Assembly (NCBI RefSeq): GCF_002993365.1
Contig: NZ_PVNP01000198.1
Span: forward strand, 62,001 to 126,000
Length of the DNA: 64,000 nt
Source of the DNA: Marisediminitalea alba
Lineage (GTDB): Bacteria > Pseudomonadota > Gammaproteobacteria > Enterobacterales > Alteromonadaceae
Direction: 5' to 3'
The position numbers and the translations under genes were made by a program. The first letter of the stretch is position 1, and each line of letters starts with the position of its first letter. Below the pieces are notes generated by a model that saw only the letters and a program-made list of their open reading frames with translations, was not told the DNA's origin and ran no database searches. Of this stretch, positions 56,935-64,000 are shown piece by piece.

Positions 56935-57450
56935 ATGGCTGAAAAACGTAATATCTTTTTGGTTGGTCCAATGGGAGCAGGTAAAAGTACCATTGGTCGT
57001 CACTTAGCAGATGAGTTACACCTCGAGTTCTTCGATTCCGATCAGGAGATTGAACGTCGTTCTGGCGCAGACATTACCTGGATCTTTGATCTCGAAGGTG
57101 AAGATGGATTCCGCAAACGCGAAGAAAATGTCATTAATGATTTAACTGACAAACAAGGTATTGTGCTGGCCACTGGCGGCGGTTCTATTATGACCAAAGC
57201 AGTGCGTAACCGCCTGTCAGCGCGTGGTATTGTAGTGTATCTGCAAACCACCATCGACAAACAGGTTGCCCGTACCCAGCGCGACAAGCGTCGCCCCTTG
57301 TTACAAAAGGATGATCCGGAAAAGGTATTAAGAGAACTCGCTGAACTGCGTAACCCACTGTACGAAGAAGTGGCCGATTACGTGGTAGAAACCGACGATC
57401 AGTCAGCGCGAGCCGTTGCTAACCAAATTATAAGCAAGATTGGGTTATAA
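56935..57450 (+). CDS. aroK: Shikimate kinase I
   Basis: Phosphorylates shikimate at O-3 in aromatic amino-acid synthesis. It is 171 residues. The P-loop is [15 protein letters not shown], the shikimate-binding region is [35 protein letters not shown] follows, and the lid is [10 protein letters not shown]. The aroK-aroB-damX-dam order is that of E. coli. Confidence 0.97.
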   Translation: MAEKRNIFLVGPMGAGKSTIGRHLADELHLEFFDSDQEIERRSGADITWIFDLEGEDGFRKREENVINDLTDKQGIVLATGGGSIMTKAVRNRLSARGIVVYLQTTIDKQVARTQRDKRRPLLQKDDPEKVLRELAELRNPLYEEVADYVVETDDQSARAVANQIISKIGL

Positions 57451-57470
57451 CATTTAAAGGAGCTACAGGC

Positions 57471-58538
57471 GTGTCAACCTTAACCGTAGAACTTGACGAG
57501 CGTAGCTACCCTATTCAGATTGAAGCCGGACTGTTATCACAGCCCGGCTTTTTTGTGCCCTACATCAAAGGGCAACGTGCTGTTATCGTCACCAACGAAA
57601 CTGTAGCACCCCTTTATCTGGAACGGGTACTGGCGGCATGCGGAGACAAGCAAACCGACGTCATCACTTTACCGGATGGCGAACAATATAAAACTCTTGA
57701 GCAGTTTGAAGTAGTAATGACCCGCCTGCTGGAAATGAACGCAGCCCGGGATATTACTCTGATAGCCCTGGGCGGCGGAGTTATCGGCGACCTTTGCGGC
57801 TTTGTCGCAGCCACTTATCAACGGGGCGTGCCTTTTATTCAGGTACCTACTACCTTGTTGTCACAAGTGGATTCATCGGTAGGCGGTAAAACTGCGGTCA
57901 ATCATCCCCTCGGCAAAAATATGATTGGGGCATTTTATCAGCCTGTGCTGGTAGCTATTGATATCACCACGCTTAACACCCTGCCAGAACGTGAATTCGC
58001 CGCTGGCATGGCAGAAGTCATTAAGTACGGCATTATTTATGACGCGGCGTTTTTTGACTGGCTGGAAAGCAATCAGCAAGATCTGAAATCACTCGAGCCC
58101 GAGGCACTTGGCAAGGCGATTTTCCGTTGCTGTCAGATCAAGGCAGAGATTGTTGCTCAGGATGAACGTGAAGGCGGTATTCGAGCGCTACTAAACCTGG
58201 GGCATACCTTCGGCCACGCTATCGAAGCCGAACAGGGTTATGGCAACTGGCTGCATGGCGAAGCGGTAGCGGCTGGTATCATCCTTGCTTGTAAAACGGC
58301 AGAACACCTTGATTGGTTAACACCGTCAGAAACCCGTCGTATTGAAGCGCTCCAGCAGCAATTTAAGCTGCCGGTTGCCGGCCCCAACAGTATGTCTGTG
58401 GCTGACTACATGCGCCATATGGCACGCGACAAGAAAGTCGAGGCAGGCCAGATCCGTTTTGTTATCCCCCAGGGCATTGGCAAAGCGGTGGTAACCAAAG
58501 ACGTTACCCAGCCTATTCTGGACGCGGTATTAAGTTAA
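57471..58538 (+). CDS. aroB: 3-dehydroquinate synthase
   Basis: NAD- and metal-dependent cyclisation of DAHP to 3-dehydroquinate. It is 355 residues. Motifs: [35 protein letters not shown] (NAD loop), [32 protein letters not shown], and the zinc ligands in [11 protein letters not shown] and [10 protein letters not shown]. The start is GTG at 57471 with AAAGGAG upstream, 20 bp after aroK. Confidence 0.97.
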   Translation: MSTLTVELDERSYPIQIEAGLLSQPGFFVPYIKGQRAVIVTNETVAPLYLERVLAACGDKQTDVITLPDGEQYKTLEQFEVVMTRLLEMNAARDITLIALGGGVIGDLCGFVAATYQRGVPFIQVPTTLLSQVDSSVGGKTAVNHPLGKNMIGAFYQPVLVAIDITTLNTLPEREFAAGMAEVIKYGIIYDAAFFDWLESNQQDLKSLEPEALGKAIFRCCQIKAEIVAQDEREGGIRALLNLGHTFGHAIEAEQGYGNWLHGEAVAAGIILACKTAEHLDWLTPSETRRIEALQQQFKLPVAGPNSMSVADYMRHMARDKKVEAGQIRFVIPQGIGKAVVTKDVTQPILDAVLS

Positions 58539-58576
58539 TCGGGTAATATAACTGGCCGTTTAATGAGGAAACTACC

Positions 58577-60013
58577 GTGGCATCTGAGCTGCACAGCAGG
58601 CTTGAATATTTAGTCAACTACTCGTCTCAGCTGATTTTTGTCAGCGGAGACAGTATTGCCGAGCAGCAACGCACACTGGAATCCTTCGTTTTTCAGCAGT
58701 CCGATAACACCGAACTGGCGTTTATTACCGCTGAACCGGATATGCAGGTCACCGATTACCGTGGCACCCTGTGCAAACAACTCCTGGGCCAGGTTGTGGG
58801 CAGTTATATCCGGCCGTTAAATGAATTACTCGCCGGTCTTAATCATCATGATGGACCGGTACTCATCACCATCACTCAGGCGCAACACATTCCCAACAGC
58901 TTTCTGCAGGAATTGTGGGATTTGGTTTTACAAAGTCGGTTTGCCAATAATAAACAGCACCTCAATGTGTTGCTATTTGGTGAAAGTGACTGGGCCGAAC
59001 AAGCCAAAGAGTGGCTGCCGGCGAAGAACACCAACACGCCCCTGTTAATTAGCAGCCAGTCAGTATCTACTCAGCAATACAGTAGTGATGTGGATAAATT
59101 ACTGGCTGAGCGCCGCGCCGCTTTTGAACGTTACCGTCAGGAACGCGGCGAAGCAGGCGCTCCCCCGCTCACCGATAACCGTTTACGTTCACCCTGGCTG
59201 TGGATTGGCGTTACGCTGGTGTTTTTATCCTGCTTTGTTGCGATTATGGGCTGGCAATACGGCGCTACCATGACCACCCTGTTTGATCCGCTTGATAGCA
59301 ACGAACCGAACACCGCGCAGAACATAACCGATGAGCCAGAAGCGCTTATCAAGCCAACCCGAACACTGAGCATTGTAAAGCAGGATAATACCGACACCAG
59401 CGACCAGCAGCCAGTAACAGAATCTGCTCCGCCAGCCGCACAATCGCGCGTTATAGCCAGTTTTAATGATGCAATTAAAGCGATTCCGGCCCCTGCCAAC
59501 AATCAGGTTACTAACGATAAATCCAATACCGAGGAACCGCTCGCGGCTACCGATGTAACAGAGCCTTCTTCAGCAGAAACCGCCACCGTACCAAACGCTC
59601 AGCCACAACAAGTGACTGCATCAGCTGAAACAGAAACGTCCTCAGAGCTTGCTGCGGAAGCCAGCGACCGGGCTGAGCCGCAGGAAGACGCTCTGAATAC
59701 CGAGGCTGTGCCGTTAGCCAATGAACAACTGGCCAACAGCGATGCCGATCAGTACTGGATTCAGATTGCCGGCATGAAAGACCTGGAGCTGGCCCGGGAT
59801 TTCTTAACGGATCATCAGCTAACCAACCAGGTCACTATTTACAAAACCTATCGCTACGGTGGTGACTGGTATGTCATTCTGTGGTCGACGCCCGCTGCCT
59901 CTTTGCCAGCCGCTCAGCAGCAACTGCAGGCTTTACCGCAATTTCCTGGCAGCGACAAAGCATTCGTTAAAGCCGGAAACCAGGTAAAAGCAGAAATAGC
60001 CAGTCTGCCCTAA
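58577..60013 (+). CDS. damX: DamX-like cell-division protein with SPOR domain
   Basis: A 478-residue inner-membrane protein. The N-terminal cytoplasmic domain (1 to about 200) resembles the degenerate ATPase-like region of DamX, without a clear Walker A. One membrane helix follows (about 207-228, WIGVTLVFLSCFVAIMGW). The periplasmic linker (about 230-390) is low-complexity and rich in P, T, E and Q. The C-terminal SPOR domain (about 395-475; YWIQIAGMKDLELARDFL) binds denuded septal peptidoglycan. The start is GTG with GAGGAAA upstream. Gene order supports the name; overall sequence conservation with E. coli DamX is low. Confidence 0.87.
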   Translation: MASELHSRLEYLVNYSSQLIFVSGDSIAEQQRTLESFVFQQSDNTELAFITAEPDMQVTDYRGTLCKQLLGQVVGSYIRPLNELLAGLNHHDGPVLITITQAQHIPNSFLQELWDLVLQSRFANNKQHLNVLLFGESDWAEQAKEWLPAKNTNTPLLISSQSVSTQQYSSDVDKLLAERRAAFERYRQERGEAGAPPLTDNRLRSPWLWIGVTLVFLSCFVAIMGWQYGATMTTLFDPLDSNEPNTAQNITDEPEALIKPTRTLSIVKQDNTDTSDQQPVTESAPPAAQSRVIASFNDAIKAIPAPANNQVTNDKSNTEEPLAATDVTEPSSAETATVPNAQPQQVTASAETETSSELAAEASDRAEPQEDALNTEAVPLANEQLANSDADQYWIQIAGMKDLELARDFLTDHQLTNQVTIYKTYRYGGDWYVILWSTPAASLPAAQQQLQALPQFPGSDKAFVKAGNQVKAEIASLP

Positions 60014-60199
60014 TAATTATCGATTTCTGGCTATTGTCGGTTGTCGAGATCCGCGCTGACAGATACAATCAATGATTCGTTAAAGTTGAATGCCACCCAA
60101 GAGTAACCTTTCCGGGTGCGGGATGCTGGGCTTTGTGGCAGTTGTTCACAATATCCCCAATAATAAAAATCATAGCGTCAGTGAGTAGTTACCAACATA

Positions 60200-61057
60200 A
60201 TGGCCGTCAGTAAAAACCGGGCTTTCCTCAAATGGGCAGGAGGCAAATACAGTCTGGTTGAACAAATCAATGCACACCTGCCAGAGGGGAAGAAGCTCAT
60301 CGAGCCTTTCGTTGGCGCAGGGTCGGTGTTTCTCAACTCTGACTTTCAGCACTATGTGCTTAATGATATTAATCCGGACCTGATTAATCTCTACAATCTG
60401 CTAAAAGCGCAACCTGATCCACTCATCAATGATCTGAAAGATTTTTTCTCGCCGCACCATAACAACGAAAAAATCTATTATGGCCTGCGTGAAGAATTCA
60501 ACCAGACCAGCGACCAGTATTACCGTGCTCTGTTGTTTGTGTATCTGAATCGACACGGCTACAACGGCCTCTGCCGCTACAGTCTGAAAGGCCGCTTTAA
60601 TGTGCCATTTGGCCGCTACAAGCGCCCCTATTTCCCGGAACGCGAGATGTTCGTGTTCGCAGAAAAGGCACAAAAAGCCAGATTCACATGTTTACCTTTT
60701 GAAAAAGTGTTTCAGCATGCCCGCAGAGGTAGCGTGATCTATTGCGACCCGCCTTACGCGCCAATCAGTAAAACCGCTTTGTTTACCAGCTACGCGGCCA
60801 AGCAGTTCAGCTTATCCTGTCAGCATAAACTGGCCACTCTGGCTCAGCGCGCCGCGTTTAAACGAAACATTCCGGTGCTGATTTCAAATCATGATTTGCC
60901 GATGACGCGGCAGATGTACTACGGCGCTCAAATCACTACATTAAATGTGAAACGCTCAATCAGTCAGAAAGGAAGTGCTCGCAAGCCGGTAAGTGAGTTA
61001 CTTGCGTTATTTAAGCACAAGCCTGTGTACCCAATCACCGCAGTAGACGACGAATAG
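60200..61057 (+). CDS. dam: DNA adenine methylase (GATC-specific)
   Basis: SAM-dependent N6-adenine methyltransferase that marks GATC for mismatch repair and replication control. It is 285 residues. NRAFLKWAGGKYSLV and the SAM-binding PFVGAGSVFLN lie at the N terminus, the target-recognition region is about 85-160, and the catalytic DPPY is at residues 183-186. It is very similar to E. coli Dam at the N terminus and sits in the E. coli position after damX, which argues for an orphan housekeeping methylase rather than a restriction system. Confidence 0.96.
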   Translation: MAVSKNRAFLKWAGGKYSLVEQINAHLPEGKKLIEPFVGAGSVFLNSDFQHYVLNDINPDLINLYNLLKAQPDPLINDLKDFFSPHHNNEKIYYGLREEFNQTSDQYYRALLFVYLNRHGYNGLCRYSLKGRFNVPFGRYKRPYFPEREMFVFAEKAQKARFTCLPFEKVFQHARRGSVIYCDPPYAPISKTALFTSYAAKQFSLSCQHKLATLAQRAAFKRNIPVLISNHDLPMTRQMYYGAQITTLNVKRSISQKGSARKPVSELLALFKHKPVYPITAVDDE

Positions 61058-61079
61058 TTACCACAGCTATAAAACTGAT

Positions 61080-61271
61080 TCAGGGGGTAAGCCAGTTCAC
61101 CAGGCCAATCAACCCGAGTACCAGCAATACAACGAAGATAATTCCCACCACAATATAAGGGACAATAGTTGTTTGTGAAAAATCCTGCTGGTATTTTTGC
61201 TGACTCTGAACACCAAAGGCACTGGCCAGTACGCTTTGTACGACTCTCAGAAAACCCGGTTTATTTGCCAC
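61080..61271 (-). CDS. DUF2970-type small membrane protein
   Basis: A 63-residue protein. A short cytoplasmic start (KPGFLRVVQSVLASAFGVQSQ, the DUF2970 hallmark) is followed by QQKYQQDF and one C-terminal membrane helix (about 36-60, VPYIVVGIIFVVLLVLGLIGLV). Function unknown. It converges with dam and is followed on the same strand by another small gene 21 bp away. Confidence 0.8.
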   Translation of the reverse strand: MANKPGFLRVVQSVLASAFGVQSQQKYQQDFSQTTIVPYIVVGIIFVVLLVLGLIGLVNWLTP

Positions 61272-61292
61272 AACGCTTAAACCAGCGAGCGA

Positions 61293-61550
61293 CTACTCGC
61301 TGTCTTTGCCTTTGTGACGTGACAGTAATTCGAGAAGATCGAGAAAATGAAAACGGTAGGATGTAGAGCGACCTGTCAACCAACTGACCCAGCTGACTTG
61401 CTCAGCTTCATCGAGCACGTTTGCCACTCGGTTTTCCAGACGATCTGCCTCTGGCGATCCTACGCTCAGGTTAAAACTGCCCACGGTTAAAGCCAGAGCA
61501 AACACTGCTCCTGCGACCCGCCCGGTTAAGCTTTTCTTTAGCTTTGTCAT
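61293..61550 (-). CDS. Small secreted or membrane hypothetical protein
   Basis: An 85-residue protein with a basic start and hydrophobic stretch (TKLKKSLTGRVAGAVFALALTVGSF) that could be a signal peptide or anchor, then an amphipathic segment (ADRLENRVANVLDEAEQVSWVSWL) and a charged tail. The ATG at 61550 was preferred for its classical signal; an ATG at 61562 is in frame. No family recognised. It probably shares a transcript with the DUF2970 gene. Confidence 0.6.
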   Translation of the reverse strand: MTKLKKSLTGRVAGAVFALALTVGSFNLSVGSPEADRLENRVANVLDEAEQVSWVSWLTGRSTSYRFHFLDLLELLSRHKGKDSE

Positions 61551-61634
61551 ACTGAAAACCATTCCAGAATAAAATCCATTGGTGTAATTATAATCAGTCT
61601 GTTACATCTGGCAATGAAAATTTCAACCAAAAGT

Positions 61635-61664
61635 GCAAAGGCCACACTAATCTGTGGCCTTTGC
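61635..61664 (-). terminator. Intrinsic terminator of the TorF-like porin gene
   Basis: Perfect 12-bp stem GCAAAGGCCACA / TGTGGCCTTTGC with a 6-nt loop. On the minus strand it is followed by ACTTTT, 41 bp after the porin stop. Confidence 0.75.
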
Positions 61665-61704
61665 GTGCACAAAACATAAACACTGTAAAAGTGTTAAAGG
61701 TCTC

Positions 61705-62448
61705 TTACAGTTCGAAATCTACTGAGTAAGAAACAGTGTATTTGATTGAATCGTTATCAGTCGCATCGGCACCAGAATCATCCAAATCAGTAGTGCTGAT
61801 CATGAATGCAAAACCGTCTTTAGCGATAGACACATTGAAGTCTCGATAGTCCCCAGGTACGCCGTTAAATGACTCACTAAAATCACCTTGATGTGAACCA
61901 ACGTGTAGTCCAATTTCAGTGCCACTCTCCAGTGCAAAGCCATAATCTAATGAAATGTATGTCGTCGACCCAAAGTCGAAGTCCAACTCACCAATTACCA
62001 TGCTATCTTCATCGTAAAGCTTTTCGTCTGCTTCTGTATTAGCCAATACATATAATGAAACGCTAAAACCACCATATCCGATAGTTCCATAAATCTCACC
62101 AAAATCGTATTCCGCGACATCATCATAGTTATAATACAGGTAACCGACGTCGTAGCTGATGTCACCAGCTTCGCCAGCATAGCCAAAGTAAACATCATGT
62201 TCGTAAGAGTAAACATCATCCGCAGCGTACTGTACGTTAGATGCCCAAGTACCCGCGTAGAAGCCGCTGTCGCTAGCGTAGTCAATACCACCAGATACTG
62301 CGGGCTCGTTAGTAGTCTGAGTCAGACCACGCCAGATGTAGTTATTAGCTACGCTTACGTTCGCAGACAGGCTGTCAGCCAGTACAGCTTGTGATGAAAG
62401 GCAAGAGCCAACAACGGCTAAAGTTACCAGTGTTTTATTAAATTTCAT
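61705..62448 (-). CDS. TorF-family putative porin
   Basis: A 247-residue outer-membrane beta-barrel with a signal peptide (KTLVTLAVVGSCLSSQAVLA). The mature start SANVSVANNYIWRGLTQTTNEPAVSGGIDYASDSGFYAGTWASNV is the hallmark of the TorF/Gcw_chp family. The chain is highly acidic with alternating aromatics (YLYYNYDDVAEYDFGEIYG) and ends in a strand closing with FEL, near the usual aromatic C terminus. GGAGA lies about 7 nt before the ATG. The permeating substrate is unknown. It interrupts the usual dam-rpe neighbourhood. Confidence 0.88.
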   Translation of the reverse strand: MKFNKTLVTLAVVGSCLSSQAVLADSLSANVSVANNYIWRGLTQTTNEPAVSGGIDYASDSGFYAGTWASNVQYAADDVYSYEHDVYFGYAGEAGDISYDVGYLYYNYDDVAEYDFGEIYGTIGYGGFSVSLYVLANTEADEKLYDEDSMVIGELDFDFGSTTYISLDYGFALESGTEIGLHVGSHQGDFSESFNGVPGDYRDFNVSIAKDGFAFMISTTDLDDSGADATDNDSIKYTVSYSVDFEL

Positions 62449-62872
62449 GTGTGTTCTCCGTATAAATCACGCATAAGTGTTTTTATTTAAATCACTTTTC
62501 TGTCTGTATTTTTATTTTTGTGATGTCGGTATACGCAAAACTAGTGCCCAATGTGTCGACACTTGCCAAAGGGTTACATCAACTTAATAAATTGCTGTTT
62601 TAAATGCATTTTTATTCACAACTTTTACAGCATAAAAATCTTTGAAAGCGCTTTCGCACAGTCAATTAGCAATAACCTGCACCAAAAAGAAGCAAAATCA
62701 CCGTTAAGGTGCGAGATAAAACCTTTTGCCAGTTACGATAATCCGTTAAAATATCGTTCAATAAATACGCTGGCCAAGTGTTTGTTTTGTCGTACATATC
62801 ACATAACAACAGCGCTTCTCATCACTCGCCCGGCATTACTCTGCTTCCCTACACCGTCTATAAGGGTTAATC
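62449..62872. other. Divergent intergenic region, porin / rpe
   Basis: 424 bp carrying promoters for both genes. It contains the palindromes GTGTCGACAC (62553-62562) and GAAAGCGCTTTC (62644-62655). I see no tRNA, repeat or credible protein gene. Confidence 0.5.
62644..62655. promoter_or_regulatory. LacI-family-type operator palindrome
   Basis: GAAAGCGCTTTC is a perfect 12-bp palindrome with the AAAGCGCTTT core and central CG common to LacI/GalR-family operators. It lies 195 bp from the porin start and 217 bp from the rpe start. The regulator is unknown. Confidence 0.45.
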
Positions 62873-63550
62873 ATGCAACGATTCCTGATAGCACCGTCGA
62901 TACTCTCGGCGGATTTCGCCCGTCTGGGTGATGATGTACAGCGTGTACTCGACGCCGGCGCTGACGTGGTTCACTTTGACGTGATGGACAATCATTACGT
63001 GCCTAACCTGACCTTTGGCCCAATGATTTGTTCTGCGCTGCGTGACTATGGCATTACGGCACCTATAGATGTGCACCTGATGGTTTCGCCGGTGGACGAC
63101 TTAATTACCCAGTTTGCCGATGCCGGTGCCAGTTATATCAGTTTCCACCCGGAGGCCAGCCAGCATCTCGACCGCAGCCTGCAGTTAATTGCTGATAAAG
63201 GCTGTCAGCCGGGTCTGGTATTTAATCCGGCCACGCCGCTGCATTATCTCGACTACGTCATGGACAAACTGCATCACATCTTATTAATGTCGGTTAACCC
63301 TGGTTTTGGTGGTCAGTCATTCATTCCTGGTACGCTCGATAAGCTCAGGGAAGTCAGGTCTCGTATCGACGCTTCTGGTCAAAACATCCGTTTGGAAGTT
63401 GACGGCGGAGTTAAAGTCGATAATATCGCTGCCATTGCCGCTGCCGGTGCGGATATGTTTGTCGCCGGTTCAGCGATCTTCAATCAGCCGGACTATGCCG
63501 CAGTTATCCAGCAAATGCGTGACGAACTGGCTACAGTGTCTTCAAAGTAA
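62873..63550 (+). CDS. rpe: Ribulose-phosphate 3-epimerase
   Basis: Interconverts ribulose-5-phosphate and xylulose-5-phosphate in the pentose phosphate pathway. It is 225 residues, a TIM barrel. [16 protein letters not shown] at the N terminus, metal ligands in [16 protein letters not shown] and IDVHLMVSP, the phosphate loop [14 protein letters not shown] and [11 protein letters not shown]. It is followed 25 bp later by trpS; the phosphoglycolate phosphatase gene gph that E. coli has between them is absent. Confidence 0.97.
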   Translation: MQRFLIAPSILSADFARLGDDVQRVLDAGADVVHFDVMDNHYVPNLTFGPMICSALRDYGITAPIDVHLMVSPVDDLITQFADAGASYISFHPEASQHLDRSLQLIADKGCQPGLVFNPATPLHYLDYVMDKLHHILLMSVNPGFGGQSFIPGTLDKLREVRSRIDASGQNIRLEVDGGVKVDNIAAIAAAGADMFVAGSAIFNQPDYAAVIQQMRDELATVSSK

Positions 63551-63575
63551 TTAAGTGTGAATAGGTAAATAAGTA

Positions 63576-64000
63576 ATGAGCGCAAAACCAATCGTATTAA
63601 GCGGCTGTCAGCCATCCGGACAGCTTACCCTGGGTAACTACATGGGTGCGCTGAAGCAGTGGGTCTCCATGCAGGAAACACACGACTGTCTGTATATGAT
63701 TGTGGATTTGCATGCCATAACGGTTCGTCAGGACCCGGCCAAACTCAAAGAAGCTTGTCTGGATGGTCTGGCGTTGTATCTGGCCTGTGGTATCGACCCA
63801 ACCAGGAGTACGCTGTTTTTGCAGTCTCATGTGCCTGAGCACGCGCAGCTTTCATGGGTACTAAACTGCTTTACCCAAATGGGTGAACTGAACCGCATGA
63901 CCCAGTTCAAGGACAAGTCGGCCCGCAATGCCAGTAATATTAATGTAGGCCTGTACAGCTATCCGGTTTTACAAGCCGCCGATATCCTGCTTTATCAGGC
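63576..64000 (+). CDS. trpS: Tryptophanyl-tRNA synthetase, 3' end cut off by window
   Basis: The first 141 codons of a class I aminoacyl-tRNA synthetase charging tRNA-Trp. The N terminus reads [26 protein letters not shown], with TLGN as the HIGH-type motif, then [12 protein letters not shown] and the conserved [13 protein letters not shown] and [13 protein letters not shown] segments. The ATG at 63576 gives the expected N terminus. The KMSKS motif lies beyond the window. The reading frame is open to the window end. Confidence 0.95.
   Translation, partial: MSAKPIVLSGCQPSGQLTLGNYMGALKQWVSMQETHDCLYMIVDLHAITVRQDPAKLKEACLDGLALYLACGIDPTRSTLFLQSHVPEHAQLSWVLNCFTQMGELNRMTQFKDKSARNASNINVGLYSYPVLQAADILLYQ

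Noticed and set aside
60200..61057. Dam as part of a restriction-modification or defence system
   Set aside because: It is in the housekeeping aroB-damX-dam context and resembles E. coli Dam; no restriction gene is adjacent.
62553..62562. GTGTCGACAC palindrome upstream of the porin gene
   Set aside because: Only 10 bp and isolated; expected by chance in a window this size.
62551..62931. 126-codon frame overlapping the rpe start
   Set aside because: Begins in the porin/rpe intergenic region and overlaps rpe in another frame; no motifs.

Overview
The window comes from a gammaproteobacterium, most likely a marine Alteromonadaceae (Alteromonas and relatives). The basis is protein character and gene order: gpmI-envC-yibQ facing yibN-grxC-secB-gpsA-trmL, pilMNOPQ-aroK-aroB-damX-dam-rpe-trpS, a single argCBFGHA operon, a large TonB-dependent receptor, and candidate FadR, Zur and ArgR operators. 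Nearly all of it is core chromosome. I see no phage, transposon, integron or CRISPR array. The genus is inferred.

Layout. 1-8.2 kb: the 3' part of gppA, then a minus-strand operon tatABC - secreted protein - tatD - membrane diguanylate cyclase - hemB, followed by a predicted outer-membrane beta-barrel protein. 8.5-11.3 kb: a small membrane protein, a bidirectional terminator, and ilvIH with a well-marked upstream control region. 11.6-19.1 kb: a self-contained efflux-type operon (32-codon hydrophobic micro-ORF, HlyD/MacA-like adaptor, ABC ATPase, two FtsX-type permeases, sigma-54 response regulator, histidine kinase) behind CGGACAC-type palindromes and a probable -24/-12 promoter. 19.2-25.2 kb: a hotdog-fold protein with a FadR-like operator, a 1040-residue TonB-dependent receptor and a TPR-sulfotransferase. 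25.4-30.3 kb: tRNA-Gly(GCC), orn, rsgA, psd, a DMT transporter, a glycerophosphodiesterase, and a MerC-family protein behind a perfect Zur-like box. 30.3-38.2 kb: the envelope and housekeeping blocks around gpmI and secB. 38.2-46.3 kb: a TonB C-terminal-domain protein, mgsA and the arginine operon, whose roughly 320-nt leader carries tandem ARG boxes and a perfect 17-bp hairpin plus U-run just before argC. 46.3-52 kb: a second FadR-box gene, maeA and mrcA. 52-64 kb: pilMNOPQ, aroK, aroB, damX, dam, two small membrane or secreted proteins, a TorF-like porin, rpe and the start of trpS.

How the genes work together. The arginine operon covers every step from N-acetylglutamate to arginine except ArgD and the ornithine-releasing step (ArgE or ArgJ), which are not here. 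PilM-PilQ form the type IV pilus alignment complex and secretin next to PBP1A. The 11.6-19.1 kb operon has the layout of a two-component-controlled membrane-stress or efflux system that regulates itself. The most notable signals are regulatory: the arginine leader with its conditional-looking terminator, the micro-ORF and UAS of the ABC/two-component operon, a Zur-type box on a MerC-family gene, and two identical FadR-type operators on otherwise uncharacterised lipid-like enzymes.
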